From the NCBI RefSeq assembly GCF_042646205.1, contig NZ_JBHRTF010000004.1, forward strand, positions 992,001-1,056,000: a stretch of DNA of 64,000 nucleotides. Reading direction: 5' to 3'. The DNA comes from Cellvibrio fontiphilus_A (GTDB taxonomy: Bacteria; Pseudomonadota; Gammaproteobacteria; Pseudomonadales; Cellvibrionaceae). Under the pieces are notes generated by a model. The model saw nothing but the letters and a program-made list of their open reading frames with translations. It had not been told where the DNA came from and ran no database searches. Position numbers and translations under genes: made by a program. This document shows positions 16,565-25,625 of this stretch, piece by piece (position 1 is the stretch's first letter; every line of letters begins with the position of its first letter).

Positions 16565-18022
16565 ATGGGTAGTCATGCGACTGTAGCTGGGGATCCTCCA
16601 GTATACGACTTCGATATAGTACGCAAGTTCTCCATTATGACCATTTTATGGGGCATAGTGGGCATGGGCATTGGCGTCCTTATCGCATCACAATTGGTGT
16701 GGCCAGGTTTAAATGATCTGCTGCAGCCTTATACGCATTTCGGCCGTTTGCGCCCTCTGCACACCAATGCAGTGATTTTTGCTTTTGGTGGCTGTGCGCT
16801 ATTCGCCACCTCGTATTACGTTGTTCAACGTACTTGTCAAACCAGCTTGTTTGGTGGCTGGTTGGTGCCGTTTACCTTTTGGGGATGGCAGGCAGTGATT
16901 GTTCTAGCTGTGATCACACTCCCTCAGGGCATGACCTCTTCTAAAGAGTATGCAGAGTTGGAGTGGCCAATCGATATTTTGATTGCAATAGTGTGGATTT
17001 CTTATGCAATCGTTTTTTTCGGTACCATCGTCAAACGCAAAACCTCTCATATTTATGTAGCTAACTGGTTCTATGGTGGCTTTATTCTCACTGTTGCCGT
17101 ACTGCATATCGTTAATAGTGCAGCAGTACCAGTCACTCTGACCAAATCCTATTCCGCCTATGCCGGTGCTGCTGACGCTATGGTTCAGTGGTGGTACGGT
17201 CACAATGCGGTAGGGTTTTTCCTGACTGCTGGTTTTCTCGGCATGATGTATTACTACGTACCCAAACAAGCGGGTCGCCCGGTTTACTCTTACCAATTAT
17301 CTATTGTTCATTTCTGGGCGCTTATTTCGCTTTACATCTGGGCTGGCTCTCACCACTTGCATTACTCAGCCTTGCCAGATTGGACTCAGTCATTGGGTAT
17401 GGTTATGTCGTTAATCCTCTTGGCACCTAGCTGGGGCGGTATGATCAACGGCATCATGACTCTTTCAGGCGCATGGCATAAATTGCGTACCGATCCAACT
17501 TTACGCTTCCTTGTTGTTGCTTTGTCCTTCTACGGTATGTCTACCTTTGAAGGCCCAATGATGGCAATCAAAAACGTAAACGCACTGTCTCACAACACTG
17601 ACTGGACTGTTGGGCATGTTCACTCAGGTGCTCTTGGCTGGGTGGCAATGATTTCTATTGGTGCTCTTTACCACATGATTCCCAAGCTGTTTGATCGCGA
17701 AGAAATGCACAGTGTGAAACTGATCAATTTACACTTTTGGTTAGCGACTGTAGGAACCGTTCTCTATGTTGTTGCTATGTGGATCAATGGTATCGGACAA
17801 GGTTTGATGTGGCGTGCTTTCAACCCGGATGGTTCTTTGACTTACAGCTTTATTGAGACTGTTGTATTCAGTAAAGGTGGCTACATTATGCGTTTGATCG
17901 GTGGTGCGTTCTTCCTCACTGGTATGCTCGTAATGGCTTACAACACTTACCGTACGGTGAGCGCCTCCAAAAAGGCTGCTATCGCCAACGCTACCCAGCC
18001 TGTTCAGGCGCCAGCTGTTTAA
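16565..18022 (+). CDS. ccoN: cbb3-type cytochrome c oxidase subunit I
   Basis: 485 residues, about twelve membrane segments. This is the catalytic haem-copper subunit reducing oxygen. Conserved histidine regions are seen: LRPLHTNAVIFAFGG (low-spin haem ligand), VQWWYGHNAVGFF and LYIWAGSHHLHYS (CuB ligands), and NTDWTVGHVHSGALGW (haem ligands near helix X). ACAGGAAAG precedes ATG 16565. It heads ccoNOQP. Confidence 0.97.
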   Translation: MGSHATVAGDPPVYDFDIVRKFSIMTILWGIVGMGIGVLIASQLVWPGLNDLLQPYTHFGRLRPLHTNAVIFAFGGCALFATSYYVVQRTCQTSLFGGWLVPFTFWGWQAVIVLAVITLPQGMTSSKEYAELEWPIDILIAIVWISYAIVFFGTIVKRKTSHIYVANWFYGGFILTVAVLHIVNSAAVPVTLTKSYSAYAGAADAMVQWWYGHNAVGFFLTAGFLGMMYYYVPKQAGRPVYSYQLSIVHFWALISLYIWAGSHHLHYSALPDWTQSLGMVMSLILLAPSWGGMINGIMTLSGAWHKLRTDPTLRFLVVALSFYGMSTFEGPMMAIKNVNALSHNTDWTVGHVHSGALGWVAMISIGALYHMIPKLFDREEMHSVKLINLHFWLATVGTVLYVVAMWINGIGQGLMWRAFNPDGSLTYSFIETVVFSKGGYIMRLIGGAFFLTGMLVMAYNTYRTVSASKKAAIANATQPVQAPAV

Positions 18023-18032
18023 GGGGAATGCC

Positions 18033-18644
18033 ATGAAAGGTCATGAAATAGTCGAGAAAAACATTGGTTTGATGACAGTATTTATGGTCATCGCTATCAG
18101 TTTTGGTGGTTTGGTGGAAATTGTTCCCCAATTCTTTTTGAAAGAAACCACTACACCCATCGAGGGTTTAAAACCCTACACGGCTATACAGTTGGAAGGT
18201 CGTGATATCTACATCCGCGAGGGCTGCCACGTGTGTCATACACAAATGGTGCGACCATTGCGAGCTGAAGTTGAGCGTTATGGTCATTACTCTGTGGCAG
18301 GAGAGTCGGTATACGACCATCCATTCTTGTGGGGATCCAAACGCACTGGGCCAGATCTAGCGAGAGTCGGTGGTCGCTATTCAGACGATTGGCATAAGGT
18401 TCACCTCTTTAATCCACGTATCGTAGTGCCTGAGTCGATCATGCCTGCTTATCCATGGTTGTACGACAACAAGCTTGACGGTAAACATACCGCTGCCAAG
18501 ATGCGTGCCTTAGCTTCTGTGGGTGTTCCTTACACCGAGGAAGATATAGCCGGTGCAGAAGCGGCAGTGAAGGGCGTGACAGAGATGGATGCCTTGGTTG
18601 CCTACTTACAGAATCTGGGCGTTTTGCTCAAAGAGAAGCGTTAA
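18033..18644 (+). CDS. ccoO: cbb3-type cytochrome c oxidase subunit II (mono-haem)
   Basis: 203 residues. One N-terminal membrane anchor (residues about 10-32) is followed by a periplasmic cytochrome c domain with the haem motif EGCHVCHTQMVRP. A methionine in VPESIMPAYPW is the likely sixth ligand. AAGGGG precedes ATG 18033, ten bases after ccoN. The stop overlaps the ccoQ start (TAATG). Confidence 0.97.
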   Translation: MKGHEIVEKNIGLMTVFMVIAISFGGLVEIVPQFFLKETTTPIEGLKPYTAIQLEGRDIYIREGCHVCHTQMVRPLRAEVERYGHYSVAGESVYDHPFLWGSKRTGPDLARVGGRYSDDWHKVHLFNPRIVVPESIMPAYPWLYDNKLDGKHTAAKMRALASVGVPYTEEDIAGAEAAVKGVTEMDALVAYLQNLGVLLKEKR

Positions 18645-18859
18645 TGGATACGGGTACCCTTGGTGCTATTTCTACGGTGTTAGTGACGATTGCCTTCTTC
18701 GGCGTTTGTTTTTGGGCGTTCTCTCCGAGATTGAAGAAACGCTTCGAGGAAGATGCAAAGCTACCCTTTGCTGACGATGACATTAACACCCAAAAGCCCG
18801 GCCAGAATCAGCGGGCTACCCAGCAACCGGACAACAAGCAGACTGATGATCACAAGTAA
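18644..18859 (+). CDS. ccoQ: cbb3-type oxidase small subunit CcoQ
   Basis: 71 residues: one membrane helix (about 8-28, ending CFWAFSPRLKKRFEEDA) and a polar cytoplasmic tail rich in Gln and Asn. The SPRLKKRFEE type sequence after the helix is typical of CcoQ/FixQ, which stabilises the oxidase. It overlaps ccoO by one base and is 24 bases before ccoP. The tail is longer than in the shortest CcoQ proteins. Confidence 0.88.
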   Translation: MDTGTLGAISTVLVTIAFFGVCFWAFSPRLKKRFEEDAKLPFADDDINTQKPGQNQRATQQPDNKQTDDHK

Positions 18860-18883
18860 TCATCGATTAGGGCGGATTTAACT

Positions 18884-19801
18884 ATGAGTACTTTTTGGAG
18901 TCTTTGGATCATTATCCTCACAGTCACCAATTTGGTGTTGCTGTTGTGGATTCTATTTGCCAACCGCAAACGTGCGGTAGTCGGCGAGGAGAGCACGGAA
19001 GCAAAAACAACCGGCCATGAATACGATGGTATTGAGGAGTACGATAATCCTTTGCCGCGTTGGTGGTTCTACATGTTCTTGCTAACGTTTATTTTCAGCG
19101 CGGTATATCTTGTTATTTACCCTGGTTTGGGCGCTTACAAAGGTATAGCCTGGAAAGATACCGGTGCTTGGACCTCAGTAGGTGAATTACGTGGTGACCA
19201 AGCCAAAGCTGAAACTATCTATGCCGAAACTTATGGTGTTTATTCAAAAATGCCAATTGAGGATCTTGCAAGAAACCCTGACGCACTGAAAATGGGATTC
19301 CGTCTGTTCCTCAATAACTGTGCGGTATGTCATGGTTCAGATGGTGGTGGTAACCCGGGCTTTCCGAATTTGACCGACAAAGATTGGTTGTATGGTGGCA
19401 CCCCCGATAAGATTTTGGAAACCTTGAACCATGGTCGTAAGGCTGCCATGCCCGCTTGGTCCGCTCTGTTGGGCGAAAAAGGTATTGCTGAGACAACAGA
19501 GTATGTGCTGAGTTTGTCCGGTGCTGAACATGATGCAGCCAAAGCAGTTGCTGGCAAAAAACACTTTGAGGTCAACTGTGTGGCGTGCCACGGAGTCGAT
19601 GGTAAGGGTAACCAGTTGCTTGGCGCGCCCAACTTAACTGATGACATTTGGCTGTACGGTGGCGAGGCTGCCACCATTCGCCAAACTCTGCGTCACGGTC
19701 GCAATGGGGTTATGCCAGCCCAGAAAGATTTGTTAAAGCAGGATCGTATCCATCTGTTGGCTGCTTATGTATACAGCTTATCGCTGGATGATAACAACTA
19801 A
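18884..19801 (+). CDS. ccoP: cbb3-type cytochrome c oxidase subunit III (di-haem)
   Basis: 305 residues. Two N-terminal hydrophobic helices (about 5-25 and 60-85, the second preceded by PLPRWWFYMF) are followed by two periplasmic cytochrome c domains with CAVCHG and CVACHG. NHGRKAAMPAW and RHGRNGVMPAQ supply the axial methionines. It passes electrons to ccoO and ccoN. The two-helix N terminus is the usual gammaproteobacterial form. Confidence 0.97.
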   Translation: MSTFWSLWIIILTVTNLVLLLWILFANRKRAVVGEESTEAKTTGHEYDGIEEYDNPLPRWWFYMFLLTFIFSAVYLVIYPGLGAYKGIAWKDTGAWTSVGELRGDQAKAETIYAETYGVYSKMPIEDLARNPDALKMGFRLFLNNCAVCHGSDGGGNPGFPNLTDKDWLYGGTPDKILETLNHGRKAAMPAWSALLGEKGIAETTEYVLSLSGAEHDAAKAVAGKKHFEVNCVACHGVDGKGNQLLGAPNLTDDIWLYGGEAATIRQTLRHGRNGVMPAQKDLLKQDRIHLLAAYVYSLSLDDNN

Positions 19802-19830
19802 TTCTGTGCAGATTGGTTGTGTCACAAGGA

Positions 19831-19857
19831 AGGCGGGCTAAGGCCTGCCTTTTTTTT
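19831..19857 (+). terminator. Rho-independent terminator after ccoP
   Basis: AGGCGGGC and GCCTGCCT pair over eight bases (one G-T) around TAAG and are followed by seven or more T residues. It separates ccoNOQP from ccoGHIS, suggesting separate expression or partial read-through. Confidence 0.85.
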
Positions 19858-19924
19858 GTCCTGTTTTTGGATACCTGTGTAGCTGCCGGGATTGCCCGAT
19901 CAGTTAACTAGTGAGGTGCTTCCC

Positions 19925-21337
19925 GTGAGTGAAAAAACCACCAACCACTCTCCTGATGAGAAACCTGTCGAACCTGCAATTCGCTATGTGAACTTGTACG
20001 AGGCAGATGACAAGATTTACATGCGTCGCATAACGGGCTTCTATCAGCGCTTGCGCCGTTATACGGGTGTCCCACTGATGCTGGGCTTTTTGCTATTGCC
20101 TTGGTTGGTGATTGATGGTCGCCCCGCTATGCTCTTCGATCTCCCCGAGCGCAAATTTCATATTCTGTGGCTGACCTTTTGGCCTCAGGACGCCATGTAT
20201 CTCGCATGGTTGCTAGTCATATCTGCTTTTTTACTGTTTACCGTGACAGTGCTTGTCGGTCGTGTATGGTGTGGTTTTACCTGTCCTCAAACCGTCTGGA
20301 CCCAAATGTTTATTTGGGCGGAATTTGTCTGCGAGGGGGATCGCAATAAGCGCATAAAGTTGGATGCTCGCCCTTGGGACTTCGAAAAAATCTGGCGTAA
20401 AAGCGCCAAGCAATTTATTTGGATCACCATCAGTCTGATCACATCACTCACATTCGTCGGTTATTTCACGCCTGTTCGTGAGTTAGTCGTTGATTTTTTT
20501 ACTTTCGATCTCGACCTTGTCCCATTTTTCTGGGTTGCCTTGTTTGTAGGGGCAACATATATGAATGCGGGATTTATGCGGGAGCAATTCTGTAAGTACA
20601 TATGCCCTTATGCTCGTTTTCAGGCGGTAATGTACGACAAGGACACACTGACAGTCTCTTATAACCCCCTGCGCGGCGAAAAACGTGGACCACGTAAAGT
20701 AGGTGATGATTATAAAGCCCAGGGTTTGGGTGACTGCATTGATTGCTCATGGTGCGTACAAGTATGTCCAGTTGACATAGATATTCGCGATGGCTTGCAG
20801 GCAGAGTGTATCGATTGTGGTCTTTGTGTGGATGCCTGTAACAGCGTGATGGATAAAATGGATTACCCACGCGGCCTGATTAGTTTCACTACCGAAGATG
20901 CAATCCAAAACGGCAAAACAAAAGTATTTCGTCCGCGATTGTTGGGTTACGGTTTGATGTTGCTCATTATGATATCGCTCTTTGTCTACTCGATTGCCAC
21001 CCGTGTGCCTGTCGGTTTGGAGGCTCAACGGGATCGTGGTGTTCGTATGTACCGCGTAGTTGGAAGCGAAATACAGAACGTGTATACGATTAAGATTAGC
21101 AATATGGACCGCAAGACCCATGTTTATGATTTGCAAGTAGAGGGCGATTATCCATTTGAGATTGAGGGTTACAGGGCTATGCCTGCGCTGGAAGGCGAGG
21201 TGATTACCCTACCTGTGCGGGTCACTATTCCCAAGTCGGCATTAACCACGCGTAAAACCGAGATACGTTTTATAGTGCGCGCACGTGAAAATCCTGAGCT
21301 GTCAGCAGTTAATACCACCACGTTTATCGGCCCTTGA
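19925..21337 (+). CDS. ccoG: Cytochrome oxidase maturation protein CcoG
   Basis: 470 residues. A membrane ferredoxin-type protein with copper reductase activity used to load cbb3 oxidase. Membrane helices surround CGFTCPQTVW; two 4Fe-4S motifs follow, CIDCSWCVQVCPVD and CIDCGLCVDACN; the C-terminal part is a periplasmic immunoglobulin-like domain. GTG 19925 has GAGG eight bases upstream; an in-frame TTG at 19892 would add eleven residues and has poorer spacing. Confidence 0.94.
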   Translation: MSEKTTNHSPDEKPVEPAIRYVNLYEADDKIYMRRITGFYQRLRRYTGVPLMLGFLLLPWLVIDGRPAMLFDLPERKFHILWLTFWPQDAMYLAWLLVISAFLLFTVTVLVGRVWCGFTCPQTVWTQMFIWAEFVCEGDRNKRIKLDARPWDFEKIWRKSAKQFIWITISLITSLTFVGYFTPVRELVVDFFTFDLDLVPFFWVALFVGATYMNAGFMREQFCKYICPYARFQAVMYDKDTLTVSYNPLRGEKRGPRKVGDDYKAQGLGDCIDCSWCVQVCPVDIDIRDGLQAECIDCGLCVDACNSVMDKMDYPRGLISFTTEDAIQNGKTKVFRPRLLGYGLMLLIMISLFVYSIATRVPVGLEAQRDRGVRMYRVVGSEIQNVYTIKISNMDRKTHVYDLQVEGDYPFEIEGYRAMPALEGEVITLPVRVTIPKSALTTRKTEIRFIVRARENPELSAVNTTTFIGP

Positions 21338-21413
21338 TAGTAGAGATGTTTATCCCGATTCACTCTGTTAATTCATGCAGAGTGGATTTCAACCAGTTCG
21401 AGCAGGTAATCCT

Positions 21414-21959
21414 ATGAGTGAGTTAGTCGCTGAGAATGCAAAACCCTGGTACCGGGAGTTTTGGTTTTGGTTTGTATTCAGTCCGCTGATTTACATCATG
21501 ATCATGTGCAGTATCACCGTGAGCATAGCGCTCAACGGGGCGGATGATGTAATCATCGACAACTATTACAAAGAGGGCCGGATGATTAATCAGGCGCTGG
21601 AGCAGGATCAGCGTGCTCGTGATCTGGGTATTCATGCCGATCTACAGTTTGATCGCACCAGTGGCGAGGTCAGTTTAAAGTTGGTCAGTGCGTCTGTTGC
21701 AGGCGATGCTTTTCCAGACAGTATTCTTTTGATGATGGGGCACCCAGTCAAAGAGGAGAAGGATCAGCTGATCAGCTTAAAAGCTATAGCTCCTGGCCTA
21801 TATCGCGGTGAATTATTGGCCAAACCGGAATACTCCTGGTATCTCACACTCTACCCAATAGCTGAGATAACACAGCGCAAAGAGGCACCTTGGAGCTTGA
21901 GTGGTGAAATTGATTTTCGAATCAGTGAACAAGCCGGGTTGGCACCGCGCGTTAAATAA
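21414..21959 (+). CDS. ccoH: cbb3 oxidase assembly protein CcoH (FixH family)
   Basis: 181 residues. One N-terminal membrane helix (WFWFVFSPLIYIMIMCSITVS) is followed by a periplasmic FixH domain; the motif DDVIIDNYYKEGR.IN is characteristic. ATG 21414 has CAGG seven bases upstream; ATG 21375 is in frame but has no such site. It lies between ccoG and ccoI and ends 11 bases before ccoI. Confidence 0.9.
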   Translation: MSELVAENAKPWYREFWFWFVFSPLIYIMIMCSITVSIALNGADDVIIDNYYKEGRMINQALEQDQRARDLGIHADLQFDRTSGEVSLKLVSASVAGDAFPDSILLMMGHPVKEEKDQLISLKAIAPGLYRGELLAKPEYSWYLTLYPIAEITQRKEAPWSLSGEIDFRISEQAGLAPRVK

Positions 21960-21970
21960 CCGGGCTGTTT

Positions 21971-24439
21971 ATGACCGCTCTATCAGAAGTAGCGCCAGTG
22001 CAGGATTGTTATCACTGTGGTTTGCCGGTTCCGGCTGCTAGTTATTATCCGGTACACATTCAGGGGCAGGCTCGCCTGATGTGTTGTCCAGGCTGTCAGG
22101 CTGTGGCCATGGCGATAGTTGATGGTGGCCTGGATAGTTTTTACCAATTCCGCACCGCCGCCAATGAGCGCCCTGATATTCTGGAAGGCTCTTTAGCCAA
22201 GAGCGCGCAGCACTGGGCGATTTATGATCTCCCCGAAGTGCAATCCGAGTTTGTTCTACCGCTTTCTGGTCAGCTCAAGCAGGCTAATCTTCTACTTGAA
22301 GGCATCACCTGTGCTGCATGTAGTTGGCTTATTGAAACTCACCTCAAAAAGAATCCGGCCGTTAAATCGGTCACCGTCAACCTCACCACTCACCGCTGCA
22401 CAATTATTTGGGACGAGCAGGCGCCCTTGAGTGAAATATTCTCTGCGTTACAGGCCATAGGCTATTCACCCAGACCGGCAACGGATGATCAACAGCAGCA
22501 GTTAATCAAGCGCGAAAATCGCATAGCCCTGTTTCGCATTGGTGTGGCTGGTTTTGGCACCATGCAGGCAATGATGGTGGCAGTCGGCATGTACACAGGG
22601 GCCACCGACTTTTGGTTGGATTTTTTACGCTGGTTGTCCATGTTGGTCGCTACCCCTGTTGTTTTCTTTTCCGCATGGCCTTTTTTTAAGGCCGCTTGGC
22701 GCAGTATCCAAATGCGCCATTTAGTAATGGATGTACCTGTTGCCCTGGCGATTGGATTGGCCTATTTAGCCAGTGTATGGGCGACGCTTACCAGTACTGG
22801 CGAGGTCTACTTTGAGTCAGTCTCTATGTTCACCTTGTTTTTGTTGGTCGGGCGTTATGTAGAGCTGCGTGCGCGACATCGTAATCGTCTGGCATTTGGT
22901 AACTTGGCGCAACTTATGCCTTTGACCGCCTGTTGTTTGCGCACTGAAAATGGGTGTGAAGTCGAAGCCTCTATGCCCATTAAAACCCTGAAACTAGGCG
23001 ATTTAATTTTGGTAAAAGCCGGCGAAACCTTTCCTTGTGACGGGCGAGTTGTAGCGGGTGAAAGTGCAGTAGTGGAAGCTCTGTTGACGGGTGAATCGCA
23101 GCCAGTGACTAAAAAATCTGGCGATATAGTTATAGCTGGAACGCTGAATAATCATAGCCCTCTCAAAGTAGAGGTGACCGCCTTGGGCGCTGCTACCCAG
23201 CTTTCAGCAATCGAACGGCTCGCGAGCCAGGCAGCAGAGGAGAAGCCGTTGCAAGTATTAAGTGCTGATCGTATTGCGCGCTTTTTTATTGCCCGGTTAT
23301 TGGTTGTCTGTGCCTTGGTGTTTGGCTTTTGGCTCTGGTATCGCCCCGAGCATGCACTTTGGGTCACGCTATCAGTGTTGGTTGTAACCTGTCCTTGTGC
23401 GCTCGCATTGGCTATGCCCGCAGCTCTCTCTGCTGCAACGGCCAACCTGCGTAAACGCGGATTTTTAGTGGCCCGCGGTCACGTTATTGAAACACTGAAT
23501 AGCATTAATCGCGTCATTTTTGACAAAACAGGAACCCTCACCCAGGGTAAGTTTTCCTTGGCTGAGGTACAGCTGCTGAATCAACAGGAACTAGGTGCGC
23601 CATTACCGCTGTTGTCGAAGGAAGCATTATTGGGCGTTGCAGCGGCGCTAGAAGCAGGTTCTAACCATCCGCTTGCCGTTGCCTTCAGGCCTTGGCAGGA
23701 CATCTGCCAGGCGAGTGACATTAAACAGACAACCGCTGCAGGAGTAGAAGGGCAAATAGATGGAGTTACTTACCGACTCGGGACAGTCGAATTTGCTACC
23801 GCCATTTGCAATATTACCGGCACTGCCGTCCCCTTTATGGCCCTACCGGACGATCAGCACACATGGTTGTTATTAACGAGCGAGCAGGGACCTTTGGCGT
23901 GGTTCGGACTTGTCGATCAAGTGCGCCCCGATGCTGCTGCACTTATCGCAGGACTTAAAGCGCGCAATATCAAGGTTGAACTATTAAGTGGTGATCACAG
24001 CGGTGCTGTTGCGCAGCTGGCACATCAATTGGGTATTGATGAATTTACTGCCGGTGCTGCACCCGGCGACAAATTGTCGCACTTGGGGCGGCGCCAGGCG
24101 CAGGGTGATAAAGTACTAATGATCGGTGATGGTATTAATGATGTTCCTGTGCTCTCGGGCGCGGATGTTTCTGTCGCTATGGCATCCGCATCCGATCTGG
24201 CCCAAACACGTGCAGACGCCGTCTTATTAAACGACCGCTTGGCTGTGTTGACTGAAGCCCTGGATGTGGCTTGCCGTACTAAAGGCATAATCCGCCAGAA
24301 TTTGCGTTATTCGCTGATTTACAATCTGCTCGCTTTGCCCCTTGCCGCAGCTGGTATGATTCCTCCCTGGTTGGCTGCCATAGGCATGACTGCCAGTTCA
24401 CTTGTGGTGATTTTTAACGCCTTGCGCTTGATGGATTAA
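21971..24439 (+). CDS. ccoI: Copper-exporting P-type ATPase for cbb3 oxidase assembly
   Basis: 822 residues. A Cys-rich N terminus (CYHCGLPV, MCCPGCQAV) typical of FixI/CcoI comes first. A heavy-metal domain with GITCAACSW follows. Eight predicted membrane helices include the CPCALALAMPA copper motif. The cytoplasmic core has TGES, the phosphorylation site DKTGTLT, SNHPLAV and GDGINDVPVL. It supplies copper to the periplasm for the oxidase rather than serving general copper resistance; this specificity rests on the N-terminal form and the gene context. Confidence 0.95.
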   Translation: MTALSEVAPVQDCYHCGLPVPAASYYPVHIQGQARLMCCPGCQAVAMAIVDGGLDSFYQFRTAANERPDILEGSLAKSAQHWAIYDLPEVQSEFVLPLSGQLKQANLLLEGITCAACSWLIETHLKKNPAVKSVTVNLTTHRCTIIWDEQAPLSEIFSALQAIGYSPRPATDDQQQQLIKRENRIALFRIGVAGFGTMQAMMVAVGMYTGATDFWLDFLRWLSMLVATPVVFFSAWPFFKAAWRSIQMRHLVMDVPVALAIGLAYLASVWATLTSTGEVYFESVSMFTLFLLVGRYVELRARHRNRLAFGNLAQLMPLTACCLRTENGCEVEASMPIKTLKLGDLILVKAGETFPCDGRVVAGESAVVEALLTGESQPVTKKSGDIVIAGTLNNHSPLKVEVTALGAATQLSAIERLASQAAEEKPLQVLSADRIARFFIARLLVVCALVFGFWLWYRPEHALWVTLSVLVVTCPCALALAMPAALSAATANLRKRGFLVARGHVIETLNSINRVIFDKTGTLTQGKFSLAEVQLLNQQELGAPLPLLSKEALLGVAAALEAGSNHPLAVAFRPWQDICQASDIKQTTAAGVEGQIDGVTYRLGTVEFATAICNITGTAVPFMALPDDQHTWLLLTSEQGPLAWFGLVDQVRPDAAALIAGLKARNIKVELLSGDHSGAVAQLAHQLGIDEFTAGAAPGDKLSHLGRRQAQGDKVLMIGDGINDVPVLSGADVSVAMASASDLAQTRADAVLLNDRLAVLTEALDVACRTKGIIRQNLRYSLIYNLLALPLAAAGMIPPWLAAIGMTASSLVVIFNALRLMD

Positions 24440-24473
24440 ACTCCACTGCGCCTATTCGAATCCGGATCTACTC

Positions 24474-24665
24474 ATGGAAAGTCTCTATTTTTTGGTTCCC
24501 TGTGCTTTGATCTTTATTGCGCTTGCGGTTAAAGCGCTATTTTGGGCGATCAATAACGGCCAATACGACAATCTTGATACCGAAGCTCATCGCATATTGT
24601 TTGATGCCGAGCAAAAGAAAAAAGAAGAGCCCTCCAGTTCTGACACCACGAAGAAACCCGAATGA
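24474..24665 (+). CDS. ccoS: cbb3 oxidase maturation protein CcoS
   Basis: 63 residues. A single N-terminal helix (YFLVPCALIFIALAVKALFWAI) is followed by NNGQYDNLDTEAHRILFD, the conserved CcoS signature, and a lysine/glutamate tail. It is needed for cofactor insertion into cbb3 oxidase. Its TGA overlaps the ATG of the next gene (ATGA at 24662). Confidence 0.93.
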   Translation: MESLYFLVPCALIFIALAVKALFWAINNGQYDNLDTEAHRILFDAEQKKKEEPSSSDTTKKPE

Positions 24666-25474
24666 ACCTCGATTTTTCTGTATTGACCACCGCCTTTTTC
24701 TTAGGGTTATTTAGCAGTGCCCACTGTATTGGTATGTGTGGTGGGATTATGGGGGCTTTGAGTATGGCTATTCCGGCGGATGCACGGCGACGGAAGGTCT
24801 TGATTCTAAGTGCTTACAACCTTGGCCGGGTGCTTAGTTACGTCATTATGGGTGTTTTTGTCGGACTCTTCTCGCAACAGTTGATCGCCGCAGGCGGGGG
24901 AGTGTGGTTGCGCTGGCTGGCGGGTTTGTTGCTCATTGCCATGGGGCTTTATCTGGCAAGCTGGTGGCGTGGACTGGTTTATCTGGAGGCCGTCGGCCGT
25001 TATTTGTGGGTTTATTTGCAGCCCATAGGCAAGCGTTTAATGCCTGTGACTAGCCCCGGCAAGGGGCTGTTTTTGGGAATGATTTGGGGATGGTTGCCCT
25101 GCGGATTAGTTTACTCGGCACTTGCCTACAGTATGGCGCAAGGCAATTGGGTCATTAGTGGCCTGAGCATGTTGGCTTTTGGTTTTGGAACCTTGCCCAG
25201 CTTGATGTTGGCTGGTTTGGCGGCGCAGCGGCTGCACCGTTTCCTGCAAATGCGGCAATTGCGTTGGGCAATGGCCGTAATCGTTATATTGTTTGGCCTG
25301 CTCACCATCTGGGGGACGCTTGGCCATGACCATTCTGCACATAATCACTCTACCTCTGCCGATGAAGCTGTTCCCCAGAGCGAAACACACAACCATGAAC
25401 AGCACCAAATGCATCAAGGGCATGCGTCCTCCTCAGCTCAAATGCATGAATCCCACGAGCACCATCACCACTAA
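24662..25474 (+). CDS. SafE/DUF2-type membrane protein with His-rich tail, linked to cbb3 assembly
   Basis: 270 residues. About six membrane helices with the family start HCIGMCGGIMGAL and the mirrored second half (GMIWGWLPCGLVYSAL). This family usually sits after ccoS and is thought to assist copper supply to the oxidase. The last 50 residues (from 25322) hold about 15 histidines and several methionines, ending HESHEHHHH, a likely copper- or other metal-binding tail. The start overlaps the ccoS stop, so the two are translationally coupled. Transport substrate is not known. Confidence 0.85.
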   Translation: MNLDFSVLTTAFFLGLFSSAHCIGMCGGIMGALSMAIPADARRRKVLILSAYNLGRVLSYVIMGVFVGLFSQQLIAAGGGVWLRWLAGLLLIAMGLYLASWWRGLVYLEAVGRYLWVYLQPIGKRLMPVTSPGKGLFLGMIWGWLPCGLVYSALAYSMAQGNWVISGLSMLAFGFGTLPSLMLAGLAAQRLHRFLQMRQLRWAMAVIVILFGLLTIWGTLGHDHSAHNHSTSADEAVPQSETHNHEQHQMHQGHASSSAQMHESHEHHHH

Positions 25475-25554
25475 CAAGCATTTACAGCAATAAGCTGGGT
25501 TAGCTGCTTACCCTATGTTAATTTGCCGCGCTAACTACCCTGTACTCCTAATCT

Positions 25555-25583
25555 GAACTTAAATAGTAGAGAGTGAGTCGAAA
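25555..25583 (+). promoter_or_regulatory. Sigma-E/AlgU-like promoter upstream of the outer-membrane protein gene
   Basis: GAACTT (25555-25560), 17 bases, then TCGAAA (25578-25583) fits the envelope-stress sigma consensus GAACTT-N16/17-TCnnA. It would start RNA about 36 bases before the ATG at 25626. Outer-membrane assembly genes are classic members of this regulon. Confidence 0.55.
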
Positions 25584-25625
25584 TTTTGATCGGTTTTAAA
25601 ATCTGAAGAGAGCCTGCGAGACACT

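Noticed and set aside
16565..18022. Nitric oxide reductase NorB instead of CcoN
   Set aside because: The following ccoO, ccoQ and ccoP genes and the subunit length fit cbb3 oxidase.
24662..25474. Nickel/cobalt exporter because of the His-rich tail
   Set aside because: The membrane core has the GMCGGIMGAL SafE/DUF2 signature and the gene is coupled to ccoS, so cbb3 copper supply is the better reading.
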